DNA of 64,000 nucleotides from positions 145,474 to 209,473 of the forward strand of contig CAUYLG010071695.1 in the NCBI GenBank assembly GCA_963573385.1, in the 5' to 3' direction. Under the pieces are notes generated by a model that searched no databases, had not been told where the DNA came from, and saw only the letters and a list, made by a program, of their open reading frames with translations. This document shows, one piece after another, positions 43,420 to 56,427 of this stretch. Within the stretch, counting starts at the first letter, position 1, and every line of letters begins with the position of its first letter. A program made the position numbers and the translations under genes. This DNA is from Cacajao melanocephalus (taxonomy: Eukaryota; Chordata; Mammalia; Primates; Pitheciidae).

Positions 43420-44115
43420 ACCCTTCACCTCCCTCTTCTAAAACAGCAGCATTTCTGTTCAGTGCTCCACTCAAATGTGCTGCGGACTGTCCTGAAGCTG
43501 AATGTTTCTCAATCATTACACAGAACCCTAATCTTCCATCGCTCAACTTTTCTCATTCTGGTTGCCCAACCCTTGAATCTCAGACTCATTATCTCATTCC
43601 TCAAAGCCTCCACCTCCTCTTCCACCACCTCTCTCTGAGTACAGCACTGTGGCCACCCGGCAGCCCAAGGAGAGACCTGTGAGTCACCCTTATTAGCTCT
43701 CTCCCTTCTCATCCACTTCCCATCAACCACCAAGCCTTGCTGCGTTTACCACCAACATATCTCAAAAATCCTTCACTGCCACCACCCCAGTCAGGGACCA
43801 TCTTCCCCTGCCCCCTACCCTGGATCTGTGGCAGCCTCCTCACCGATCCCTATCCTCCAGACCCCACCCCTTACTCTGGTCACCTTGCTCTGGCTTTGTT
43901 CTCTTCTGTCAGCTTCATGAAGAAGTCCAAACTCCTTTGCACATCTAACTATTCTTTTTTTTTTTTTTTTAAAGACGGGGTTTCACCATGTTGGTCAGGC
44001 TGGTCTTGAACTCCTGACCTCAGGTGATCCACCCATCTTGGCCTCCAAAGTGCTTGGATTACAGGCGTGAGCCACCACGCCTGGCCTGCACATCTAACTA
44101 TTCTTTAAGAACAGT
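43420..44115 (+). mobile_element. ancient LINE-like fragment, split by a left-arm Alu
   Basis: CATATCTCAAAAATCCTTCAC, CCTGGATCTGTGGCAGCCTCC and GAAGAAGTCCAAACTCCTTT resemble an old mammalian repeat of L2/CR1 type; family uncertain. Confidence 0.45.
43958..44086 (-). mobile_element. left-arm-only Alu, inverted, with perfect 20-bp target duplication
   Basis: A poly-T head is followed by the reverse of an S-type Alu left arm only, ending at CCACGCCTGGCC. TGCACATCTAACTATTCTTT occurs exactly at 43938-43957 and 44087-44106. Confidence 0.93.
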
Positions 44116-44124
44116 TAACATCCT

Positions 44125-44401
44125 GGCTGGGCGTGGTGGCTCATGCCTATAATCCCAGGACTTTGGGAGACTAAGACATGTGAATCACTTGAGGCCAGGA
44201 GTTTGAGACCATCATAGTGAAACCCCATCTCTACCAAAAACACAAAAATTAATCGGGCGTGGTGGTGCATGCCTGTAATCCCAGCTACTTGGGAGGCTGA
44301 GGTAAAGGAGGATTGCTTGAAGCTGGTGGAGGTTGCAGTGAGCCAAGATCGTGCCACTCCACTCCAGCCTACAGAGCGAGACTCTGTCTCAAAAAAAAAA
44401 A
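44125..44401 (+). mobile_element. Alu (S-like, internally deleted)
   Basis: The left arm lacks about 15 bp before GTGAAACCCC, and the right arm lacks the CCTGGG stretch. Confidence 0.94.
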
Positions 44402-44596
44402 TTGTTTTTTTCAAAAAAAAAGACTAGATAACATCCTTCTCTGCTTTTTGAAATTTAAGGAGAAAAGTAAGTCTGCCAGTAAACTGGAAAATTTCCCAGC
44501 ACCTTCCAGCATATCAGCAGAGTTAGGCAGCCTGTGCACACTTGATCCTCACTTCTCTAAGCTGCTCTTCACTCTGCCCTCCTCTATCCCAGAGGG

Positions 44597-44690
44597 GTCG
44601 GAGTAGGAGTAAGGGTAAGGTGAGGATAGGGTGGGGGTGGGGTAGGAGCAATGGTAAGGTATGGGTGGGGGTAAGGGTGGGACTCAAGGA
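44597..44690 (+). repeat. G-rich imperfect tandem repeat
   Basis: Units such as GGTAAGGTGAGGATAGGGTG and GGTAAGGTATGGGTGGGGGT repeat. There are many G-runs of 3 to 5 on the plus strand and almost no C. Confidence 0.88.
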
Positions 44691-45855
44691 GAGCAGCCTG
44701 CTTCTTTCCTATGTGATTTTCCACCAGGGCCCAGAGAGGGTGCCACTGAGTTAGAAGGGAAACCCAATTCTCAGAAGACTGGGAAGCCACCTTCTTGCCA
44801 GTTGCCAACCAGGAAGTGAGCTGAGTTTCAGCTTGCAGAGGCGCTGTCTCTTCCAAGCTGGCAGAAGCCGGTGGACTGCACTTTGGGATGACAAGCCAGA
44901 CTTCCAAAGGGTTTTTAGAAGCTGGGCTTAGCCCAAAGGCCAAACTGATGGAGGTTTCATTCCCTTCTCTGTAAACTGTGGGGGTGGAATCAGTGGCTCC
45001 TCAAGTCCTCCCAGCACCGGGATTCTAGACTCTGACCCCCATGTGTGTGACAGCACTCAAATGCACCCCTGAAATCCTTTTTACCCCTTTTCATTCCACC
45101 GTTTAACTTGTGAATTGTCAACAGTGAGAACACAGAGACCTTGTTATTACTATTTCCTATGGTTTAATTTCCTCCGCAGCTATAACACCACCACCTTCCC
45201 CCATAACCACACACACAACTTTAAATGTAAAAAAGATGTCCTTTCTGTGTAAAACTGGATAGCTTTATAGTTGAGCTTTTCTGACCATTCATCAAAAAGC
45301 CGCCAAGACTGTAACATAACTGTCCTCCAAATGCAACAACCGTTAGCAGCGCCCTCCCCGGACTTGTGAATGTTCTTTCTGGGGCAACGAGACTGGGAGT
45401 GCAGCACCTGCCACCAGTGGCCCCCACAGACCACCAGCTACCCGGCTCAGGGAAGCTCATGGCCAAGGCGGCCAAGGCCACCGCCTGCCCCCAGTTTCTT
45501 TGGAAGAAAAACCGGGCAGCAGAGGATTACTCCTTTACTGCCCTTGCGAGGAAACTTGGCAGGGCGTCTTCTGCCAGCCTTCTTAGGTGCATGGGAAGCT
45601 TGGGTGGGGTTCAATCCATAAGCTTCTGGAAATAAAAATTATACTGCCCCACTGAACGGTTTCCAAATAGCCCGCATAAGCCAACCCCATTTTTTTCTTT
45701 TTAAGCGTTTCCATTCTCCGATCTGGAATTTTATATATAGTATATTTAACGCCCAGTTGCTATATATTAGTCATGCCAGAACAAAGTGTCGAAAAGTTGA
45801 AGCATGAATAGTTTTCAGGGAGACCCAAATGGGGTATAAGGACAGTCAATTCTTT

Positions 45856-46155
45856 CTTTCTGTTAGTTTGTCTTGAGACAGGGTTTTACTCTGCCACCAA
45901 GGCTGAAGTGCTGCGATGGGATCACAGCTCACTGCAGCCTCAATCGTCTGGGCTCAAGTGATCCTCCCATCTCTGCCTCCTGAGTAGCTGGGGCTACAGG
46001 CGCACACCATGGTGCTCAGCTAATTTTTGTATTTTTTGTAGAGATAAGGTTTCGTCATCTTTTCCAGGCTGGTCTAAAGCTACCGGGCTCAAGTGATCTG
46101 CCCGCCTCAGCGTCCCAAAATGCTGGGATTATAAGTGTGAGCACTATGCCCGGCC
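45856..46155 (-). mobile_element. Alu, inverted (J-like)
   Basis: AGGACAGTCAATTCTTT is repeated exactly at 45839-45855 and 46156-46172, although the element itself is diverged. Confidence 0.95.
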
Positions 46156-46359
46156 AGGACAGTCAATTCTTTAAAAAAGCCTCCCAACCCTTCACTGGAT
46201 AGTATTCCACCTGACATTTTAAGCGCAGAGAGGCTGGGGAGATGGGTGTTGAGACAAGAGCAAGATGAAGGAAATAAAAGGCAAAACCTGAAGTGGAATG
46301 GAATATGCCCCAGGAGCTGTCAATCACCTATGTAAAGTGATTCATCAAGAATAATGACA

Positions 46360-46669
<310 letters not shown>

Positions 46670-46807
46670 CAGTCAAAAGCTCATCTAATTTTTGGACAAA
46701 ACCCATCTCAGGATGTGACCATGATACTGTGAGGCCCAAAAGTTCAAGTAGGGAGAAAATGCTGGGAGGCAGGGAGAAATATGGGGGAGTTTGAGAAGCA
46801 GGTTTTA

Positions 46808-47103
46808 TTTGTTTATTGAGACAAGGTCTCACTCTATCTATCATTCAGGCTGTAGTGCAGTGGGGCGATCTAAGCTCACTGCAACCTCCTCCTTCTGGGT
46901 TCAAGTGATGCTCCTGCCTCAGCCTCCCAAGCAGCTGAGATTATAGGCATGTGCTACCATGCTTAGCTAATTTTATATTTTTAGTAGAGATGGGGTTTCA
47001 CTATGTTGGCCAGGCTGGTCTCAAACTCCTGGCCTCAAGTGATCTGCTGGCCTCGGCCTCCCAAAGTGCTGGGGTTATAGGCATGTGCCACTGCACCTGG
47101 CCA
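46808..47103 (-). mobile_element. Alu, inverted
   Basis: GAGAAGCAGGTTTTA is duplicated exactly at 46793-46807 and 47104-47118. Confidence 0.96.
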
Positions 47104-47209
47104 GAGAAGCAGGTTTTAACCATGGCTAATAATAAACGGACCTGGACCACCATGCATTAAATAGGTCTTCTCTGTCAGGGATTGGATGAATAAGCATTTG
47201 AAACCCCAG

Positions 47210-47360
47210 AAAGACCCTCGCAGTGGAATACTATTACTAACCCCACTTGCCAGCAAGGGACACTGAAGTTTAGATGGGCTGAGTCGCTTGGCTGAGGTCC
47301 ACAGCTAGAAAATGGCAGAGGTGAGATTCAGACCCAGTGTGTCTGACACTGGAGTCCACA
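47210..47360 (-). mobile_element. MIR, inverted
   Basis: CAAGGGACACTGAAGTTTAG, GGTCCACAGCTAGAAAATGGC and GATTCAGACCCAGTGTGTCTG. Confidence 0.85.
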
Positions 47361-47927
47361 CTGGTTCAGTCTGGAGGAGGAGAATACCAGGCTCTCCCCA
47401 TGCCAATTCAGGGACAGAACACTTCCTTCAGCACTCACCACCCGTTAACACTGCGCTTTCCTTCTTTTTCTAAGGTCAGGAAATTAAAAGCAATCATGTT
47501 CCGGTTAACACCTCTTTCTGGCTAAGTTATCAGAACACCACTGGCAAGAGGTGGTCTTCTGGTGAAGTCAGGCCTGGGGCCCAGAAGCTCACTGTTAAAC
47601 AGTAAAATAATAACACACACAACTGCCTAAGAAGCTGGTGGCCACAGAACCCAGGGTGAGACAAAAGGCTGGCAAAGGGTGACATGCTCATGGCCAGCAA
47701 TCCCAATTTCCCTATAAAAAGAGTGGCACAAAGCAAACCTCACCCTGAACATCAGGCTGGCTTCACTTCCCTTTGGAATCCTTTGGGCCTACTGGTGGTG
47801 CACCTGCTGTGGAGTTGGTGTGGAACTGCCTCTCTCCTCTCCAGCTGACTCCTCCAATTCTCAGAGGGCTCCAAACAGAGTGAGAATTTAGAGGGACAGA
47901 GGAACCACCATAAAACTCAATGGCCCT

Positions 47928-48058
47928 GGCCAGGCTGGTGGCTCATGCCTGTAATCCCAGCACTTTGGGAAGCTGAGGCAGGATCACTTGAGGTCAGGAG
48001 TTCAAGACCAGCCTGTTTAACATGGTGAAACCCCGTCTCTACTAAAAATACAAAAACT
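47928..48058 (+). mobile_element. Alu array unit 1: left arm only
   Basis: It ends at ACTAAAAATACAAAAACT, where unit 2 begins. AAACTCAATGGCCC lies just before it. Confidence 0.93.
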
Positions 48059-48342
48059 GGCCGGGTGCGGTGACTCATGCCTGTGATTCCAGAACTTTGG
48101 GAGGCCAAGACAGGTGGATCACAAGCTCAGGAATTCAAGACCAGCCTGGCCAAGATGCTGAAACCTCATCTCTACTAAAAATAAAAAAATTAGCTGGGCG
48201 TGGTGGCACGCACCTGTAATCTCAGCTACTGAAGAGGCTGAGCAGGAGAATCACTTGAACCTGGGAGGTAGAGGTTGCAGTGAGCTGAGATCGTACCTCT
48301 GTACTCGAGCCTGGGCGACAGAACAAGACTGTCTCAAAAAAA
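48059..48342 (+). mobile_element. Alu array unit 2: full Alu (Sc-like)
   Basis: Full length from GGCCGGGTGCGGTGACTC to a short A-tail, which joins directly to unit 3. Confidence 0.95.
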
Positions 48343-48608
48343 TCTTTGGGAGGCCGAGGCGGGCAGATCACCGGAGGTCAGGAGCTCGGGACCAGCCTGG
48401 CCAAGATGGTGAAACCCCGTCTCTACTAAAAATATAAAAATTAGGCAGGCATGGTGGCACGTGCCTGCAGTCTCAGCTGCTCAGGAGGCTGAGGTAGGAG
48501 AATTGCTTGAACCTGGGAGGCAAAGGTTGCAGTGAGCTGAAATCATCGCCACTGTACTCTAGCCTAGGCGACAGAGCGAGACTCCATCTCAAAAACAAAC
48601 GAAGAAAA
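48343..48608 (+). mobile_element. Alu array unit 3: 5'-truncated Alu
   Basis: It starts inside the left arm at CTTTGGGAGGCCGAGG and has its own tail. AAACTCAATAGCCC after it pairs with the duplication before unit 1. Confidence 0.95.
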
Positions 48609-49631
48609 AAACTCAATAGCCCCAGAAATGTGGCAAATCTGGAATCCCCACTGGGAATGCTGGCTCACTGGCATTTTGGTGATTCATCTAAGGTAAATAT
48701 CAGTTCTGACATAGACCCAGCGGATGCCTATTAGGTACCTGTAAGAAAACAAACTAGCAGAGATCCTGCATTGCTGTTTAATTTTTGTGAAGCAAAAAAC
48801 CTAATAAAATGCTGTCTGTCCACTGCCATTTCTCCTCTTTGCAAAAGAGTGAAAATAAAGCCAGCGTAACCAAGCAGATCAATTTCAGGAAATTAAACCT
48901 AAAGGTGAACCCTGGAAAAACCAATGCAATAGTCACAACATTGGGCAGTGTGGGGCAGAAAACTAACACTCGAGCTACTGAGCTTTTTCCTGTGGAAAAA
49001 GATCTCTGTGTTATTCAGAATGCTTTTTAAGAGATTCTGGGTGGCCTCTCTCCAAAGTATTGATGTAACACATCAAGAACTTGAGTGACCTGGGGAGCAC
49101 GAGTCTTGGAAGTACCGCCTCTTTGAAAAGAACAGCTCGCCACATGACCATGGTCCTTTGTCATATGCTGTCCTTGACCCACAGTGGGCGAGCACACTAA
49201 TTCCTGTGAGCCAACAACAACACAGAGCCACTTTTCTATTAAGGCAGCACATTCAAAACACACACACACAGAGTAAATGGAGAAATTAAGAATGGAGATG
49301 AAGCCGGCATAGAATCAGTACCCTAAAATATCAGCCTTCTTCCCAACAGCCACCCAAGTAGGAGTGGTTCGCTTTATGCTAGGGTCATAGAAACGCATTC
49401 TGGCCTACTGTGCTTCCAAACTTTTCATAATGAATATGACATACTGTCATAGGAAAAAATGACTGTTTTGAGAAATATGAGAGGGGGGATGAGATGTAAT
49501 TAGAGGCAGAGGAAGGTGACCAATGTTTCTTCTGAGCAAAGAAACAAACGTAATTTGAATTATGGTATAAAATTTGTCATCTGAAATTAAATTTTTAGAT
49601 AAAGGAAAAAGTGAATGTTAAAAATACCACT

Positions 49632-49793
49632 TCGTTTTTTTTAGAGTCGGGTTCTCGCTCTGGCTCTCAGGCTGGAGTGCAGTGGTACAATCTCAGCTCA
49701 GCACTGCAACCTCCACCTGCTGGGCTCATGTCACCCTCCCACCTCAGCCTCCCAAAGTGCTGGGATTGCAGGTGTGAGCCACTGCACCCAGCC
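49632..49793 (-). mobile_element. Alu, inverted, internally deleted
   Basis: The right-arm start and the left-arm start are present, but about 130 bp between them are missing (junction near 49735). Confidence 0.9.
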
Positions 49794-50639
49794 AAAACTA
49801 CCACTAGTATCTTGTTACCTATAGAGAGCCTAGAATTTAATTCTGCATGGTATACTTTTAGATGATTCTTCTCCCATTATTCTTCATATTTTTAAACAAA
49901 ATATTATAATCATTATCAGTTCATGGAGGTTAAAAAAAAAAGGTACATGAAAGGAAAAACTGGTTGTTTTATAGAAATTTTAATGAAAAAAGATGGGGTA
50001 CTGCTTTTTGAAGAAAATCAGGGAGAACTCATTCTAAATTGCTAACCAATAGATGAGACACTGTCTGCATGCCTCATTACAAGTATCTATCAGTCGGCCC
50101 CTTCACCTGGCCCCAGGTGGTGGTGACTCAGGCACTGCGTCACCAGTGGGACTTTCTGTGGCATCTTGCTGATGCTCTGCCCTGCCACGTACTTACTGCT
50201 CTGAGCCTGTGTGCTCATTCCACAGCTACAGTGCCAAATCGCCACTGGTGGGAAAGGAGGCTGGCTGCTGCTAGTGCTGGGCAGGGGGTGAGGGCAGGAG
50301 AAGAGGCAAAGCCAGCATGGGGAGTGACAGCTGAGCTGCATCCTTCCCCTGCTAGGGATCAGAGCTGCCAGGGAGAGAGAGAGAGGGCAGTGGGCGCGGC
50401 CTCTCAGTGCCAGCTCAGAGAGGAAGAAAGGGATCAAAAGAGCACAAATACAGTCACTCCTTGAGGGTTTAACGAAAAGATGCAAACATCACAAGGCCCA
50501 GGGCAGATGGCCAAGCTGTTTATTAATAGAACATGAGTATATTCATCAGAGATTTACTGCATTGGAGTCCTGCTTATAAACATAACCTGCTTTTATCAGC
50601 TTTGGTTCCAATTCCAAAAGGGATTGACCATTAGACAAT

Positions 50640-50865
50640 TTAAGGGCATGAGTCAGAGAGATGAGGTTCCAAACCAGCTCTGCCACTTACTAGCTGTGTG
50701 ACTCTGAACTAGTTACTTAATCTCTCTGAGCCACAGTTTGCTCTTCTATAATAGGCCTAATGATACTTCCTAATTTACAAGAGTGAGCATTAAAAGAGGT
50801 TATGTAAATAAGCACTTAGCAAAAGTCTTGGCACACAGTAATGCATATAGTAAACAGAAATATTT
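50640..50865 (+). mobile_element. MIR, well preserved
   Basis: CTGCCACTTACTAGCTGTGTG is near consensus, followed by TCTCTGAGCCACAGTTTGC and AGCACTTAGCAAAAGTCTTGG. Confidence 0.94.
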
Positions 50866-51049
50866 TTATTAATAGCCTGATTCCCAGGGCTGATGGCTTT
50901 AAGATAAAGTCATCACATACTATGTAAAAGCTATTATCACTATTAGGAGGAACGGATGGACCCAAGGCCACTCTATTCTGTTATTTTCTTAAAGGCCACT
51001 AGGATCCACAGTGATTAAAAAAAAACTGTGCTTACTTACTATAGCTGGG

Positions 51050-51340
51050 TCATTTATTCTGCATTCATGCACTCATTTATTCAACTGTGTAATGATTACC
51101 TAATAATGCATCAAAAGCAGAAGCGAATGAGACAAGGTCCCTACCCTCATGAAGTTCGCAGTCTAGTGGAGGAGGAAAGACAGTATGCCAGCCAAATAAA
51201 TATTGGATACAAAGGACTGTGATGCAGTCAGCACAAGGAGTGCAAACTAAGGATCTCTATGCCAGACTACCCAGGCTTGATAGTCAAGGAAGGCTTCCTG
51301 GAAGAAGGGACATCTCAGTTGATGATGAGTAGGTATCAGT
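51050..51340 (+). mobile_element. ancient mammalian interspersed repeat
   Basis: CCCTACCCTCATGAAGTTCG, CAGTCTAGTGGAGGAGGAAAG and CAAGGAAGGCTTCCTGGAAG, as in the copy at 36595-37140. Confidence 0.55.
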
Positions 51341-51508
51341 CTGCTCTGAAAATCCTCCATGCTCTGCCTATTCATCCCTCCCTGCCCAACCCCTGGCAAC
51401 CAGTGATCTTTTTACTATCTCCATAGTTTTGCCTTTTCAAGAATGTCATATAGTTGGAATCATACTATACATGGCCCTTTCTAATTGGCTTAGAAATAGA
51501 TATTTAAA

Positions 51509-51811
51509 GCTGAGTGTGGTGACTCACACCTGTATTCCCAGCACTTTGGGAGGCCAAGCAAAGTGGATCACTTGAGGTCAGGAGTTCAAGACCAGCCTGG
51601 CCAACATGGTGAAAACCCATCTCTACTAAAAATACAAAAATTAGCCAGGCCTGGTGATGGGTATCTGTAATCCCAGCTACTCAGGAGGCTGAGGCAGGAG
51701 AATTGCTTGAACTTGGGAGGTGGAGGTTGCAGTGAGCTGAGATCATGCGTTGTACTCCAGCCTAGGTGACAGGAGAGAAACTCCATCTCAAAAAAAAAAA
51801 AAAAAAAAGAA
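51509..51811 (+). mobile_element. Alu (S-like) in L1
   Basis: AGAAATAGATATTTAA before and AGAAATATACATTTAA after. Confidence 0.96.
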
Positions 51812-51865
51812 AGAAATATACATTTAAGTATTTAAGTTTCCTCCATGTCTGCATGGCTTGACAGC

Positions 51866-52343
51866 GAGGTAGGAGGCAGGACTCAATTCCAGAGGAGGGG
51901 CTTGGACATCGGCCCAAATTGAGGACTTGCTAACACAGGTCCTGGGCAGAAGCAGCTTTCCATTAAGACACACCCAACAGTGCGCCATGGTCAGTTTACC
52001 ATTTCCATGGCAACACCTAGATGCTACTGCCTCTTTCCATGGCAATGACCTGATGACCTGGAAGTTACCAACTTCATCTTAGAAATTTCTGCATAAGCCA
52101 ACCCTTAATTTGAATATAATTAAAAGTGGGTATAAATATTACTGAACTATTAGTATGGAACTGCCTGTAAGCTACTAACCTGGGCACACTGCCTATGGAA
52201 TACTCCTGGCTGCAAGGTACCTCTGCTGCTGCTATAGACTGCCACTTCAATAAAAGCTGTTGAACACCACTGGTTCAACCTTGAATTATTTCCTGCCCTC
52301 CTGGCATAAGCCCTAATTTTGAGGTTTGCTTATTGCGCATCAT
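51866..52343 (+). mobile_element. solo LTR of an ERV (class I type) in L1
   Basis: A 478-bp insertion absent from the L1 consensus. CAGC occurs on both sides (51862-51865 and 52344-52347), a 4-bp duplication typical of such LTRs. A TATAAATA box at 52131-52138 and an AATAAA signal at 52249-52254 set plus orientation. No internal viral genes are present. The subfamily and the exact ends are uncertain. Confidence 0.75.
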
Positions 52344-52457
52344 CAGCTCATTTCTTTTTAGCTCTAATAGTATTCCAGTGTCTAGATGTACCACAGTTTA
52401 TCTATCCATTCGCGTACTGAAGGACATCTTGATTGCTTCTGAGTTTTGGCAATTCTT

Positions 52458-52740
52458 TTTTTTTTCTTTTTTTTGAGACAGAATCTCACTCTGTCACCCA
52501 GGCTGGAGTGCAATGATGCGATCTTGACGCTTACTGTAATCTCTGCCTTCCGGGTTCAAGTGATTCTCCTGCCTCAGTTTCCTGAGTAGCTGGATTACAG
52601 GCACCAGCCAACCTGCTAATTTTTGTATTTTTAGTAGAGATGAGGTTTCACCATGTTGGCCAGGCTGGTCTTGAACTCCTGACCTCGTGATCCGCCCACC
52701 TCGGCCTCCTAAAGTGCTGGGATTATAGATATGAGCCAAT
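52458..52740 (-). mobile_element. Alu, inverted, in L1
   Basis: GCAATTCTT is duplicated at 52449-52457 and 52741-52749. Confidence 0.95.
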
Positions 52741-52787
52741 GCAATTCTTAATAAAGCTGCTATAAATAACTGTGCATAGGTTTTTGT

Positions 52788-52818
52788 GTAGATATATATA
52801 TACATATATACATATATA

Positions 52819-52850
<32 letters not shown>
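52788..52850 (+). repeat. (TA)n-(TG)n-(TA)n tract
   Basis: About 60 bp of alternating purine and pyrimidine: TATATATACATATATACATA, a (TG)9 block, then (TA)7, running into poly-T. Confidence 0.95.
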
Positions 52851-53458
<608 letters not shown>

Positions 53459-54265
53459 AGATACAAGTTTTTAACTAACTTGAGTAAATACCAAGGAGTG
53501 CAATTGCTGAATTGTATTGGTAAGCATATACTTATGAGTAGATAAGGAACTGTCAAATTATCTTCCAAAGTGGCTGCACCATTTTGCATTCCCACCAGCA
53601 ATGCATGAGAGTTCCTGTTGTTCCACACTCACCAACATTTGGTGGTATCAGTGTTCTGGATTCTGGCCACTCTAAACGGTGTGTGGTAGCATCTTCTAAT
53701 ACTGTCATTGTAACTTGCAATTTCCTAATAATGACAAATGATGTGAACATTTGTTCACACATTTATTTAGCATCTGCATATCATCTTTGATGAGATGTCC
53801 GTTAAGATCTTTGATCCATTTTTAAATTAGTTAGTTGTTTTCTTATTGTTGAGTTTTGAAAGTTCTTTGCATATTATTTTGGGTAGCAATCCTTTATCAG
53901 ATGTGTCTTTTGCTGCAAATATTTTCTCCCAATCTGTGGCTTGTCTTTTCACTCTCTTGACAGTGTCTTTCACAGAGTAGAAACTAATTTTAATAAAGTG
54001 CAGCTTATTGATTCTTCCTTTCCTGGATTATGCTTTTGGTGTCTGGTGTCATATCTAAAAAGTCATCATCAAACCCAAGGTCATCTAGATTTTTTTCCCA
54101 TGTTATCTTCCAGGAGTTTTATAGTTTTGTGTTTTACATTTAGGTCTCTGATCCATTTGAGTTAATTCTGGGAAGGGTATAAAGTCTGTGTCTACATTCA
54201 TTTTTTTTTCTTTGCATGTGGATGTCTGGTTGTTCTAGCACCATTTGTCAAAAAGACTATCTTTG

Positions 54266-54570
<305 letters not shown>

Positions 54571-54724
54571 GACAATCTTTAGTCCATTGTTTGCCATTGT
54601 TCCTCTGTCAAGATCAGTCGACTATGTTTATATAGGTCTATTTCTGGGCTCTCTATTCTGTTCCACTGATCTATTTGTCTAGGGAAATTAACCATGTTGT
54701 TCTCATCATTTGTTCACTTATCCA

Positions 54725-54850
54725 GATACTCATCACATGCCTACTAATTACACCAAGTTTAGTGCTAGAAATACAGAGGTAAGACCTAGTTTTCTGATCT
54801 GGAGGAGGGGAAAAACATGTAAACAAATAATTTAAGTAGACCATGATAAT
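54725..54850 (+). mobile_element. ancient mammalian interspersed repeat (weak)
   Basis: GTTTAGTGCTAGAAATACAGAG and ACATGTAAACAAATAATTTAAG; resemblance only. Confidence 0.4.
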
Positions 54851-54876
54851 CGCTAGAGGAGGAGTCTGTAGTAGGT

Positions 54877-55578
54877 ATAGTCATGTGCTGCATAATGACA
54901 TTTTGGTCAGTGACAGACGGCATATACGATGGTGGTCCCATAAAATTATAATGGAGCTGAAAAATTCTATCACCAACCAGGCATGGTGGCTCACACCTAT
55001 AATCCTAGCACGTTGGGAGACCAAGGCAGGAGGATCACTTGAGTTCAGGAGCTCAAAACCAGCCTGGGCAACATGGCAAGACCCTGTCTCTACAAAAAAT
55101 TTAAAATTAGCCAGGTGTGGTAGCACACAGCTGTGGTCCCAGCTGTGGGAGGCTGAGGAGGGAGGATTGCTTGGGCCCAGAAGGTTGAGGCTACAGTGAG
55201 CCACGATCGTGCCATTGTACTCCAGCCTGGGCAACAGAGCAAGACCCCATCTCCAAAAAAAAAAAAAAGAAAAAGAGAAATTCTATCACCTAGTGATGTT
55301 GTAGCCAACATAAGGTCATAGGGCAATGCATTACCTTTTCTATATTTAGATACACAAATATGCACCATTGTGTTACAGTTGTCTACAGTATTCAGCACAG
55401 TAACTTGCTGTCTAGGTTTGTAGCCCAGGAACACTCAGCTATATTATATAGCCTAGGTGTGCAGGAGGCTATGCCATCTAGGTTTGCATAAATATACGCT
55501 ATGATGTTCCCACAACAAAATCACCTACCCATGCACTTCTCAGAACCTATCCCTGTCATTAAGCAATGCATGGCTGTA
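54877..55578 (+). mobile_element. MER2 (Tigger-type DNA transposon), split by an Alu
   Basis: The ends are inverted repeats: AGTCATGTGCTGCATAATGAC on the left, and AGCCATGCATTGCTTAATGAC when the right end is reversed. TA lies at each border. Interior words such as TTGTGTTACAGTTGTCTACAG and TATATAGCCTAGGTGTGC match MER2. Without the Alu it is about 400 bp. Confidence 0.88.
54975..55277 (+). mobile_element. Alu (J-like) in MER2
   Basis: AAATTCTATCACC is duplicated exactly at both ends (54962-54974 and 55278-55290). Confidence 0.96.
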
Positions 55579-56427
55579 GTAGAAATCTGGAAGGACAGCC
55601 TGAAAAGAGGACTTTTGTTATGCGCTGTTGTCATCAGCAAGAGAGGAAAAATAACAGGATGTTTCAGAAAGCCCCCATTTACTCAAATAACTCCAAAGGG
55701 ATTTTACAGACCGTATGAGAAGCAAACACTCCCTGGTTATCTCATGTCTGAGCGACAATATGCAATATCAGAGGGACTGAAGGGGTGGAGGAGGTATAGA
55801 CAAGGAAGCAAATTTATTGTCCCCATAGGACACTCATTCCCAGATGGGTACATCCCTCCCAGAGGTCACTATGTCATTCCCAGCGTCTTGGAGGACACTA
55901 TGATCTTTCCCTGCAAAGAAGTAAGAAAACCATCACTGGACACTTGAAACTGGGCTGACCTCTCAGTGACCTACCCAGCTCCACGCCTTCTCCTTCCTGG
56001 CTGACATGCCATTCTGTCTAGAGTGGCTGTGCAATATGCCAGGAGCCCTGGTGGGCATCCTCCCAGGCTCTCTTATGGTTGTGCTGCACAGTTCTGGACA
56101 ATGAGACATCAATTTGAGACTTCAGGGTTTCTGGGAAATACTCCTTCTCCTGATCAACAGGGATAATCGGCTGTCTGGCTGGCAGGGCTTTTGCTCTTCT
56201 TACTGCCTCGACTGTGACACACTGTTTGAAGAAGGTGCAGTGGCAGCCACTGTGTAACAAGGAGTAAAGACCCTGCTACAGCTGAAGCTGTTCTCAGGGA
56301 GTGAGGCCAGAGCCAACATGCTGAGGATGGCAGAGCAAAAGGCAGAAAGAGCCTGGCTCTTTCACAGTCTCGCCAAGTAGCTAAATAGCGCCAGGAACTG
56401 CTTGTCCCTGAACTTCTTGTTGCAAAA

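Noticed and set aside
51866..52343. A full endogenous retrovirus
   Set aside because: Only one LTR is present, with L1 sequence directly on both sides and no internal viral genes.
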